Shown: positions 13,500-25,100 of the stretch, piece after piece
Position numbering within the stretch: the stretch's first letter is position 1
Layout: each line of letters starts with the position of its first letter
Assembly (NCBI RefSeq): GCF_027596085.1
Contig: NC_072451.1
Coordinates: 10,307,098-10,371,097, forward strand
Source: Anoplopoma fimbria
Lineage: Eukaryota > Chordata > Actinopteri > Perciformes > Anoplopomatidae
Reading direction: 5' to 3'
Length of the DNA: 64,000 bases
Made by a program: the position numbers and the translations under genes
The notes under the pieces: generated by a model
Seen by the model: only the letters and a program-made list of their open reading frames with translations
Told to the model about the DNA's origin: nothing
Database searches by the model: none

Positions 13500-14885
13500 A
13501 TCTTAGAATACAGCAGCAGTACTAACCAAAACTAAGAAATTCTGATCATATTACTCCTGTTTTAGCTTCTCTGCCCTAGCTCTTTTTGAATCCCAATATA
13601 ATTTAAAATCCCTCAACTACAAAGCCCCACTTAGCCAGGCACCATCCCATATTAAAGAGCTGATAGTACACTATTACCCCGCTAGAGAGCTGCACTCCCT
13701 GAATACATGGTTACTTGTGGTTCCTAGAGTCTCGAAAAGTAGAACGGGAACCAGAGTGTTCAGCTACCAAGCTCCTCTCCTGTGGAACCAGCTTCAAGTT
13801 TCAATCTGGGGGGCAGATGCTCACCACAAACAAGAGTAGGCTTAAGACTTTCCTCTTGGATATCGCTAATAGTTAGGGCTGGCTCATGTTCATAGTTAGG
13901 GCTGGTTCAGGTTTATAGTTAGGGCTGGCTCATGTTCATAGTTAGGGCTGGCTCAGGTTTATAGTTAGGGCTGGCTCATGTTCATAGTTAGGGCTGGTTC
14001 AGGTTTATAGTTATGGTAGGCTCAGGTTTATAGTTATGGGCTGGCTTATAGGTTTATAGTTAGGGATAGCTCATGTTCATAGTTAGGGCTGGCTCAGGTT
14101 TATAGTTATGGTAGGCTCAGGTTTATAGTTAGGGCTGGCTCAGGTTTATAGTTAGGGCTGGCTCAGGTTTATAGTTATGGTAGGCTCAGGTTTATAGTTA
14201 GGGCTGGCTCGGGTTTATAGTTAGGACTCGCTCAGGTTTATAGTTATGGTAGGCTCAGGTTTATAGTTAGGGCTGGCTCAGGTTTATAGTTATGGTAGGC
14301 TCAGGTTTATAGTTAGGGCTGGTTCAGGTTTATAGTTATGGTAGGCTCAGGTTTATAGTTAGGGCTGGCTCAGGTTTATAGTTAGGGCTGGCTCAGGTTT
14401 ATAGTTAGGACTGGCTCAGGTTTATAGTTAGGACTGGCTCAGGTTTGCCTTGAACCAGCCCCTAGTTATACTGCTACAGACCTAGACTGCCATAGGACTA
14501 CCTAGGATACACTGAGCTCCTTTCTCTCCTCCTCTCTCTCTACATCTCTATATATATTCATGTCCCATTAGCACATTAATAACTTTGCTTCCTCCCCGGA
14601 GTCTTTGTGCTTTCTCGCCTCGCATGTGTCAATGGATCGTGGTTATAACTGGACCTTTTGCCTTGCCTGACACCCATTAATACTGCTATTATTTATATTA
14701 TTATTAGTCAAAATTTCCATTACTGCCTTTATTATTATCATTTTTATTATGCTATTATATCCACTGCTGCTGTCATTATTAGTGGTCATCATTTTTGTCA
14801 TATGCTGTCATATGCTGCATAGATTGTAAAGCCCTCTGAGGTAAATTTGTGATTTTGGGGCTATAAAAATAAAATTAATTGAATT
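13500..14885 (+). mobile_element. LINE 3' fragment (L2/Rex-like) with minisatellite
   Basis: Decayed reading-frame remnants resemble the C-terminus of teleost jockey-type LINE ORFs (TWLLVVPRVSKSRTG, FSYQAPLLWNQLQV, then a TFLL-like end). A long T/A-rich 3' region follows, ending with GTAAAGCCCTCTGAGG, GGGCTATA and AAATTAATTGAATT, the common tail of this family. The 5' part is missing. The 23-bp array lies between the ORF remnant and the tail. Confidence 0.75.
13869..14446. repeat. 23-bp minisatellite, about 25 copies
   Basis: Units start ATAGTTAGGGCTGG and end with CTCAGGTTT or CTCATGTTC. A second type reads ATAGTTATGGTAGG. The two types partly alternate, suggesting higher-order duplications. 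One unit near 14036 is 3 bp longer. The first unit lies in the LINE tail sequence, so the array grew from it. Confidence 0.92.
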
Positions 14886-14988
14886 CCTGCTCACACACAG
14901 TGCATCAGTACTAAAACTAAAAACTCAGAATCACAAACCATGAACCATCCACACCATGAATTTACCTTCCTATAACTATAATAATAAC

Positions 14989-15032
14989 AAGAAGAAGAAG
15001 AAGAAGAAGAAGAAGAAGAAGAAGAAGAAGAA
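14989..15032. repeat. (AAG)n microsatellite
   Basis: About 14 AAG units following a short ATA/AAT run. Confidence 0.97.
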
Positions 15033-16588
15033 CGAATCCCTGCAAATATGATCTTTCTACCAAACACCATTACTCTAGTCCATAACTTACGTCCCTATTT
15101 AGAAATTTCTAACAATGCCAGTTTCTGTCTGCTAATGTACCCAAGCTGTTTTCAGAATTAATTACGCTTTAACATTTTTCATAAGGGTTCTTCTTTAGTT
15201 TTCTCTCTGGATAGAGACTGTGAAGTGATAAGAAAAATCAGCCTGTCTCTATATGAAGTGAGGTGTCTTTGTAGCAAAAAGTCCTTTCGTCTTCTTCCTC
15301 TTTTTCTTCTGCCTCTCAAGGGAGTTTTCTAGAATCTGCTCGGCACCTTTGTTTTCATTTACCCAGAAGCTGCCGCCAACGCTGTTGTCAGCGTGATTCA
15401 GAGACGGCATTTTGACGCCTCCCCCCAGTGCATCCCAGCATTTTAGTGGCTAATTTTAATCACTTTACTTTGAAAATGTCCTTGAGCGGTTTGCAGCAGT
15501 GTGTCACTGCCTTTGCACACCATAAAAAACACACACACTGAACTTGTGTTAGGGCTCCACAGTCCCTGTGGGTTCATCACAGCACACCAATTTTTTTTTC
15601 ATGCTTGGCTACAACATTTAATCTTAATACACAGTTAAGAATTTTGAGAGCCCCTACTGTCCATCAGAGGTCCCTCAAGATAATCCTCGATAATTAATAT
15701 GATAACTCTGAGTTCTACACATGCAGTAGTCGGTCTTGTCTGCCAACTTTGCTAAATTAACATTGAAAACTAAATAGCAGCATATATATCACAACATTGA
15801 ATGGTGACCCTGATTTAGCTGCACTGGTGCCAAAGAAAAAAAAGTCCCAAATGAACGAATCAATTATCATATTTTCCAAAAGGCAAAACATGTTAATTCC
15901 CAAAACCACCAATGACTTTGTCCAACGTGACTTTGAGTGGATTCCCTGTGGTTGACTCTTTGATTCTTAGTGCTGTTACGTTCAGGGACAAAGTTTAATC
16001 TGAGTGTTGCCGTCCTTCAGGCACGAATGCTTATCTCCTCGCTCCACACCCTTAAAAAGCCAAACAATAGCTCAATCAACACTGGTCAAAGCCGTTGTAA
16101 TTACTCCCCCCCCGCACATACTTTGCCGTTCTTGTCATCCATCATTTTTCCTTATGACTACAGGCTCGTCACAACCTGCCGATGGTTAAAGGCATGTGGA
16201 AAATTAAAAGACAGCCGTAAATTGCTCATTAACAATGAATGCAGATTCATCATATAGACCTGGATTTGTCAGTGTTGTCTGAGCAGATGTTACACAATAG
16301 GGCCAACAGGATTGTTACTGACCTTACTTTCACTCATCAAATACCGCTGGATTAAGCCACACCTTCATGGAAATCCAGCTTGAGAATGAATCAAACCTTC
16401 TGATGCTTAGGCAATAATGTGGAAGTCTATAATGTGCAGCTGATCTACTTCATCAAGTTGTTCTTCTGTTTGGTTGACATCTTTATAATTTATGTTCAAT
16501 AGCCATTAATAGCTAACAAATAAATATTTATGATCGTATATTACCTCAGGGCCTGACTGAAAAGGACACTACAGAGAAATATAACATC

Positions 16589-16801
16589 TTTCTTTACCTT
16601 TGACTTGATCCGGTCTGTTTGTTATTGTATGTCTCATTCTGAAAACCTTGTGTATTCAGCCGTGACATTGATAAATATTTTAGATAACACTCAGCTACAC
16701 TTTCAGTACTCCAACACAACAAACTCTGACCCGGGCTTTCACAGTCATCAAGTCACAAGACACAATACCAAACAGACCGGATCAAGTGAAAAGTAAAGAA
16801 A
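16589..16801. repeat. 213-bp foldback with 33-bp inverted arms
   Basis: The left arm 16589-16621 and right arm 16769-16801 match in inverse orientation at 31 of 33 bases; the shared core is ACTTGATCCGGTCTGTTTG. The 147-bp centre shows no gene. No clear target duplication flanks it, so a MITE is possible but unproven; a structured transcript is an alternative. Confidence 0.75.
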
Positions 16802-17854
16802 CACCTTTTATTTGAATATGAAGAATATCAGCTATATTGATCATGAACATACAGTCACTTCTAATAACAATATGAGTCTGTCGAGGCAAAAACAATCACT
16901 TCCAGTGGACGTACGATGACGGTGAGGAGTTGCCCTGAGCTATTACATTGCAGCATGTTTAGCAGCTGCTGTCTGCAGTGTTCTCTCTAAATACTGGACC
17001 ATTTACAAAAAACTGTTGTCCCCATTAGTTACTTAGACACAAAAACAACAGAAAAAAGTGTCTAGGTTGGAAAATAACGAAGTTACCCTTTAAGTTTGAG
17101 TAGGCAATTGATTTTAGAAGAATTATTTGTTATATTTATTGAAATTCTATTTATATACCGATGAACACCAATTAATAAAATGCTCTGACAATAAAAATAA
17201 AAAACTGGCTTTTGCAGGACTGCAATCATTCTGTTCCATGCATGTGTTTCTGCTATGACTTTGTTGACAAGCACACTGCTTCTGCATGTCACTGCCCCAA
17301 TATGAAGGGCCATCCTAAAAACTTTGGATTGGTTCTGCTAAGCAGGGTTTTTTTGTCTATCGTTGAGAGAAGCCTTTAGAGACAGATTTGTTAGTCTAAT
17401 AAAATTGTAATCCTCCACATGGGAAAGTATGGTGACCTTTCAAAATGATTTCTTCATAATGATAAGTCTGTCGTTGCTGCAGGAAAACAAAGTGAGGACA
17501 GACTCACTCAGAGTATTTTCCACATGATTGTCCGGGGATTTGCTGTTCAACACACAGAAATGGTCAAGGTGTGACATGCATGACAATCCTATTACAGATC
17601 CGTCTTATGTCCTGTACAAACAAGGTGGTACTCACAATCACAGGAGGTCAGGGGCCTTTGGTGAAGGCAGGGAAACAGCCTCGGTCACACAGGGTCTTTT
17701 AGTGACAATTACAGCCCGCTGCAGATGAAGTGGATTAGGAGAGGTGAGTAAGGGGTGGGGGGGTCAGTGGATGCTGAGGTGGTGGAGGGAGGAAGAGAAA
17801 TTGCAGATAAGCAGTGAGAGCAGCAGACTGCCACAGGCACGAGGACTGTTGGTG

Positions 17855-17965
17855 GATGCTTTCATCCAGAGCGCTCTCTATTTTAAAAAAAATGCTGATA
17901 TACACAGTGTGTGCACGGGATGTACGGGAACTAAATCCCCAACCACTGAGCTAAACTGATACACT
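17855..17965 (-). repeat. Possible tRNA-like SINE remnant
   Basis: On the minus strand TTTAGCTCAGTGGTTGGGGA resembles a pol III A box. GGATGCTTTCATCCAGAGCG on the plus strand is common in fish interspersed repeats. No folded tRNA or clear B box is visible. Confidence 0.3.
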
Positions 17966-18660
17966 AATTACAATAATAAACAATGAATTATTAATGAACC
18001 AGATAATTGTTAAGCGAGTCATTGCAGTGAGTAAAGTTGTGAGGAGAAAGTTCCCCTCCAAACAACGTAGATGCATGGAGATGACACTGGGTGTGTGTGA
18101 GGGTCTCCAGAGTAATTAAAGGGAGGAAACAGATGGCAGGAGGGCATTTCAACAGAGAAAGATCTCCCTCCTCGATGTCATCTGCAATCAATTTACTTGA
18201 TAGCTCAAACAATGCTGCAGTACTTTACTCATCACAGAGACGTCAGGTAGGAGTAGAGGGGATGAGTCAGATAAGGGCAAGTGGGACAAAACCCCGCTTG
18301 CTGGCAACAGAAAAAAAAAGTCTGGTTTTAGTGGTACTGAGTCATTTGGAAATCAATATAATTCTAGATTAATGCCTGACATCAAAAATCCCTGGTTGCT
18401 GCTGTTATTTATCATTATTCTACTTTGAAGGTCAACGACTGATAGAATTTCTTTAAAATGCTGTTTTAATTCCGCTTGGCTCCAGAAGCTGCAATGTGGG
18501 GATAGCCCCACTCTCACATGATAAGTAGGCCCCGAGCATGGAAAACAACAATACACATGCCCCAAAGCATTGTATCAAAGTATGAAAAAAAGTATGAGAA
18601 AAGAAACACAAAAGAAATAGCCAGGAAAAAAAAGTATAATCATGTTAATTTGAATTGCTT

Positions 18661-18773
<113 letters not shown>

Positions 18774-20087
18774 CCGTGTGAAGAGTAGAAAAAACGCACT
18801 CAAGGCATTAAAGGACAGTGCTGTTAAGATGCAAATAGAACATTATCTGTCAGATTCCCAATTAAATGTAATTTCATTGAGGTCAGTGCATTAAGAATAC
18901 AGTAATTTAGTTACATTTCTATTTATTTAGTTTGACCATCATTACTGGAACAATAAACAATCTTCATAATGGATTTTCTATTCTTTTTGAAATGTATGTT
19001 TTAATTGTAGAACCCCTCCCTTCATGTCACAGGCCAGATTTTCAACACTTACAATTCAATTCTGCAAAAAACAAAAGAGTGGAAGAGAGTGAAAATAATA
19101 TGAAACCAAGACGCTGATTTCCTCACTGCTGAAGATATACTGCAGTGATGATGAAACTTGGACACATTTCATGTGGCCTCGGGGTTGGGTGAAACAAGAG
19201 AACGGCAGATGCTGCCTGCAGCCCACTCGAGGTCTGGAGAGGTTACACAGTTTTTCAGCATGAAAGTCAGTACAGCAGCAGACTGCAGGTCCCAGGAGAG
19301 GGCATCACATTAACCAATGCTTCTCCGGGTTCACACAGTTAGACGCAACTCAGTGCTCTGAGGGCAGGCAAGTCAATTCATCCATAGAGTAAACCTTGAA
19401 AAATCACCCTTTTGTCTTGACAATCTGATAATTTATAATAATAAATAAAAAGCTTAAGTAAGAAATTCAGGCACAAATGATATGGCATTGTCTCAGAACA
19501 AGTGGAATGGTTTGATCATTTTGAGGTTACTGTCTTGTAGTGACTGTTGGTGCTTGAACAGAAAACTGGGAGCTGTGTTGTCTGAATCTTCAGAGGTGTA
19601 GAGTATAAGCCAACTACAAGGACGCATTCACTTCTCCTCCTTTTACAGAGTGATATCAGTGCAATCAGTTAGTTAAATAAATTATAAAGATTAAATATCT
19701 CATCTTTAAAAATGTCCCTCCATTGCACCGTCCTTGTACTGCAGTCTTAGCTGTGCTGGCTGATGGGCACATAAAAGCACAACTGGAACACTGTTCATTG
19801 TTGTGCATGCTTGTGTTCAGTTTTTATTGCAGTTGGGGACTCTCCAGTTGCATTTACTGCTGTGATTTGCAGTTTCACTGCTTTTCCGTGTGTAACTGTT
19901 GGCTTGTCTTTCATCCAGTCTTTTAGCATCTACTGAGTTATTTGAATCTTTGTTTTACAACTTAAGACTAAGTCTGAAGCCCCAGTAGGAGCCCCTTGAT
20001 ATCTTACAATATAAATGTTTTGAATGTAGCCAAGAACCTACTAATAGCCTCAGTGCCTGTCCACATGACCAGCATCAGAATGCCTTT

Positions 20088-20543
20088 GTGTTGCTGTTGG
20101 CCGTTGTTTCGTGCTCCGAAGATGCAGAAGCAGAACTACCCTGGGACTTTGCACGGTGCATTGACTTCACAGCTCACCCGCTCCATTCAGTTTCAACTTT
20201 GACCTTGCATGATGATTTCTTGTTAATGCACAGCCATCGAGATGACGGCTGTCCTCTGTGTAACCTACTGTACATGATCAGTAATGGACAAAAAATCATA
20301 ATGCATCCAAAGCTTCATCTGGTACTCAGTTGTTTGTTTACTTTGATAGAGAACAGTGACTTGTGTTGTGAGCTAAAGAAACTAAAGAACATAAATAAAT
20401 TCACTACTACTGTTCACTGTCTTTGCAAGGCTTGTGTTTTATATTTTCTTCTCTGCTATTTGGAGCATTTCAGTGATGTAAACCTATGTTGCCTCTGCTC
20501 TGTGCTGCAGTCCATCTTGCAGCATCACAGCTCATACCACTGA
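20088..20543 (+). other. Unrecognised 151-codon ORF with downstream polyadenylation signal
   Basis: The frame is Cys/Leu-rich (MLLLAVVSCSEDAEAELPWD at the start) and matches no family I know. CAATAAAGG at about 20688 and further AATAAA hexamers lie 150 bp after the stop, so the block may be the 3' end of a plus-strand transcript, coding or not. Confidence 0.2.
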
Positions 20544-20779
20544 CAATGTGTTCAGTAGTAGTAGTAGTAATGACTGATATGAGCTTTATGTGATGTAAAT
20601 AGTAGCTAAGTGTGCTCCAGTGTCGAATCTGACCTGTGGACCATTCTTTATTTCGTCACTTTTCTCTTTCCCTTTCCGGTCTCCAATAAAGGTGAAAAGC
20701 TAAAATAAAATAATGTTGAACAAAAGTTGTCAACAAATTAAGCAAAGTCATGACAGGAAAATCTTTCATGACAAAATCA

Positions 20780-21440
20780 TATATTTTTAATCTGTACTAT
20801 AGTACTGTATCTGTAGCATAAACAATTTCGTAGTATAGTATGTAATGAAATATGTCGAAGTTTGCCATAAAAATCATAAAATATTTCATAGCATAGTATC
20901 CCATGAAAATCTCAAGTACAGTATTTAATAAAATACGACATAGTATTTTTGCCATAGAAATGTCATAATATATTATTTCATAAAATAGGTCACAGTATGT
21001 CAGAAAGAAGTCTAAAAATATCAAAGTATATTATGCCCTAAACAATATTATTGTATAGTACTTTATAAACAGTTTAATAATTTAGTATGCCCTTAAAATG
21101 TCTTAGAATATTTCATAGTAAAGCATTCCATTGAAAGGTCATGTAATATGTCATATCATTGTATGCTATAAAGGAGTCTTGAAAATATTGTAGTATATTA
21201 TTACCTTAATAGAATGATAGTATAACATGTCATATGAATTTCATAAAATAAAACGGTATAGTACGTCAAAAAAGTGTCAAAGTGTTATATGCCATTAAAA
21301 TGACTGAGAATATGTCAATGTAGTATGACAAAAAAAAGTCATAGTATAGTATACATAAAAAAACATAACTGTATATTATATAATATTGGTATCGTATGCC
21401 ATACCAATATCATAAAAATGTTCATAGTATAGTAGGTTAT
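20780..21440. repeat. Degenerate AT-rich tandem array, copy 1
   Basis: Irregular units of about 25-45 bp are built from GTCATAGTATAGTATGCC and CATAAAA blocks. The same motif family forms the array at 27 kb. No coding potential is credible; ORFs here are repeat-derived. Confidence 0.8.
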
Positions 21441-21983
21441 AGTAGTTAGGTAATGCTTATAACTGCAATCATTAATGTGTATAGCATGTTTTCAAACACT
21501 GAATAATGTATGAAATGATACCCTAGTCAACATGAACACCATTAGTTAATGATTACTAGCCACAAGGTAATGTTAATTAACTGTTAGTTAAGGGTTATTA
21601 ATGCGTTACATAAAGCTAATTAATGTGTGACCCCAGAGCTGCCGTCGTCTGAAGATATGCTCAATAAAATAAAGTAAGTTTTCTCCTGTTGCGCTACACT
21701 GTTGGGTTACACTTACACCTCATAGCTATCACTGTACCTCCCCTCGTTAACATGCACACATACATACTTGAGCTTTGGTTACAATTGATCAGGTTGTATG
21801 ACAGCACATTTGACACGTTGGGCTGAGGTCGCATGAGAACAGACCCATAGCCCTTCAGTAAGTTCCAGACTTTATGATTGATTAATCACAATGATTTATG
21901 TATTGTATTTATAAATGAGGATGAATATAGTCCAACAGAACATTTATTTATTGTTCACTTAATTTGCCTACAATGCAATTTTC

Positions 21984-22121
21984 CTACCACCGATTTAAAT
22001 TAAAGAAGTCAGAGGACTCATACGACTGGTCTTGAGGAGTTTCTTTTTCTTTAGTGCCGACAATGGTGTTGAAGGTTGCAGTTGCCTCCTCACACTCTTT
22101 ATTCTTCGGTTTTGCAGGAAT
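21984..22121 (-). CDS. LRAT-domain gene, exon 4 (hydrophilic C-terminus)
   Basis: The acceptor is CCTCTTATAG, in phase 0 after CNQ of exon 3. The exon encodes 45 residues starting IPAKPKNKECEEAT and ending FNLNRW, then TAG. The tail is charged and contains no transmembrane stretch. It was recognised from splice signal, phase and open frame rather than by strong homology. A plus-strand ORF over the same bases is a shadow. Confidence 0.65.
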   Translation of the reverse strand: MPAKPKNKECEEATATFNTIVGTKEKETPQDQSYESSDFFNLNRW

Positions 22122-25100
22122 CTATAAGAGGAACAACAGAATAACAGTCTCTTTGTGTTCATTAATGGTCAGCAAGGTGCTAAAAACGTATTTCAGACCA
22201 CATAAAGAAGCAGTGTGTAGGATTAAGGGAGATCTGTTATTAGCAATGGAATATAATATCCATGTTTTCATTAGTGTATAATCATCTGGAACTTAGAAGC
22301 GTTGTTTCCGTTAGCTTAGAATGAGCCCTTCATATCTACATTGGGAGCAGGACCTCTTCCTCAGAGTCCACCATGGAGCCCCGCCCATGTTTCTACAGGA
22401 GCCCAGAATTATCAGACTTGCTAATTAGAAATTTGCTGAAATCTCCCTCTCATATAACTCACACCAATAAGATATATTGAATTGTGTTAAACTCTGGGTA
22501 AGAGTTGTGTAAATTGATTTCATTGAGGGTTTTTTTTTCACTACTATGTCACTGGGCTTAGACAAAAAGATTTTCCGCACAAGAGATTATGCTCCCATGA
22601 ACATTAAATTGATTATGGGAACATTATGTAGTGTGCCAATTTTTTTTTTCACGTCTTTGAAATGCTTTTCTGTCCAGCACCTAGTATTTATCTCTAAATG
22701 TGCGTGTTTTTCTGAATATTCTTTACTTAGACAAAAACATGACGCAAAATTGATGGCTTCATTGGTCTGATTTTGCCAAAGATAATGTTACATCACAACA
22801 TAATTTCTTTGGCGCATAATCAATGACTCAATCTCAATAAAATCAGTAACACTGCAAGTAGTTGACTTTTTACACTGCTAATATCATACCTGGTTGCACA
22901 CTGCTTTTCCATAGCGTACAAAAGTGGCGAAGTGCTCGCAGTTGAGGCTGAAAAGTTTATATTGGAAGTCCCGATCCAGAAGGGCGTCACACCGTAGTCT
23001 CATATGCTCGGGTTCTGACGGTGTGAAGGCGTGACGGTTGTTACTGATGGAGATGTGGGCTCCGTTCGGGACGTTCACCTCACCAAGGGGCACTCTGCGG
23101 ATCCTGGTCTCTCCGAGAAGAAGGTCGCCACAAACCGGGAAGATTTTTTGTAGGTAGGTGCGTATGTTGCTCATCAGTTGCTTCTCATCTAAAGAAAGAG
23201 ACAGTTCATTTACAGGATGTGCATTCATTTGGCAGACAGTCTCAAAACTCAATGTTGAAATATGTATCCTTTTGCCTTCATAGCACCATAACAAAACCAG
23301 TCAAGCCCTGAAAATAGTGTTCCAGAGTTGCTGGAACTTTATTAATTTAGAAGCTGCCATTATCTATAGTGAAAGAAGTTCTACTTTTAGTTTTCAACAA
23401 ACAAGTGTAAAACTGGTGTATTATGTACTTTGTAAAGGGGTAATGATTGAGGGCCAAACATTGATGATAACAGGTTTGTGAAGATGATGATGTAAACTTT
23501 GTTCCAAAGTGGATAGTTGGCATTTTAGGTCTCCTTAAATTAACACATGTTGGTGTTATAGTCTGCCTCTTCTCCCAAGCTGTACAGTAAAAAGTGAGAA
23601 ACTGTAAACATATAACTCAAACACAATAAAAAAAAACAAAAAAATATCAAACAATTGATCATATGAAATTTAAAACCATAACAGGCAGAGTGCAGTGTAT
23701 TCCACATGTCGGGGCAGGAGGCCTGTTCACACACTGCAGTAGTCTAATCCAGTTCGATTATCAGTGAGTCAAGCTCTATGGCACACAGGAAGAGGATACA
23801 CACACAACACTTATTGGTAGATATTTAAAGACGTTTCCTTTAGTAAATCACTTACTAATGTTTACAAATCAGTTATAAGATGAACTTTTTGGGTTGCCAG
23901 GTTGTGAAAAATGCCTTTTGCTCAACTTTATCATTTAGCTCTTTAAAAAATCAGTAAAATCCCTCCAATGGAAGAACACTTCAATTCTGGCAAAAAGTCA
24001 GCGGAACGTCGGGGCCAAAATACAGTTATAACAACTCATTAACAATTACTATTTGTGTAAGTTTATAATTATGTTTAATATTAATCTATCAACACTTATA
24101 TTCCAGATGTCAAACTTGTGCATTATCATATCATATATAAAATAGAAACACAGCCATTGATTAAAACTAATTGAGCTTTTCTGAAGGGCTTCTTTTTAAA
24201 GAATGGTACCTTATAAATCAAAGGGTAGTCCTGCCCCTCCAGTCAATTTCAAAAGATGTATCAACCGACCAGGCAAAGCTGGAAACTGCCCCAGGGCCCT
24301 GGACCCCCCGGGCCCTCACACTGCCATCACTGTTTCATTTGGTTTGTAGCGATTCTAACTTTCTTCTCCAAATTTCCAAATATACACGATATGAACTGAA
24401 ATGCTCCTCACATAATAATATCTGCAGAACGCCCACAGGACTACTTCACAAATGAAACATATTCCTAAGGGACTTTTGTCCAGCAAATTAACCTGATCCT
24501 AAGGCAACATCCTCTAGAGGAGTTACTGAGTCAAAAAGTAGTTTAAAGAAGGTGATATTGTATTGTATTGCATTTTCTTCTTCATTTTTAACAAAAAACA
24601 AACAAACAAACAAACAAACAAACAAACAAACAAACAAACAAACAAACAAACAAACAAAAACAACATGTAATCTATGATGTTGTCCTCACCTGCAACAGCA
24701 AAATGGAATACATATCCATCTCCATCATAAACTCCCCAGTGTGAATATCCAATGGGATAGGCAAATTCTATTAAGTCTCCAAATTTGCCAGTGGATAGAA
24801 TTGCTTCAACCTGCAACCATTGAAAAAAACAACAGTAAATGATAATACAAGAATCCAGTGGCGGGCCGTCAGGGCCAGCAAGGCCTTCTCTGCTGGCCTA
24901 AACATCATCAGAATATAAATTTAATTTTGATATATTTTTTCCACAAATATGTATTAAATTATTCCCCATAGTCTATTCTCTTCATTTCATAGCTTTTCTC
25001 TTGGTTGCGCTGCTTCCAGCCTCAGGTCGAGAGCAGAGGGCTGGCCTTTACGTTAGAGCTTTTATCCAATCATATTTCAGCCGTCATGTGTTGCTAGGGT

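Noticed and set aside
13869..14446. CRISPR-like or telomeric array
   Set aside because: Direct 23-bp units with no unique spacers, so not CRISPR; TTAGGG occurs only once per unit, so not telomeric.
20797..21024. 75-codon hydrophobic minus-strand ORF
   Set aside because: Made from the AT-rich tandem array; no other signal.
22054..22281. 75-codon plus-strand ORF
   Set aside because: Overlaps the reverse strand of LRAT-gene exon 4 and a MITE relic.
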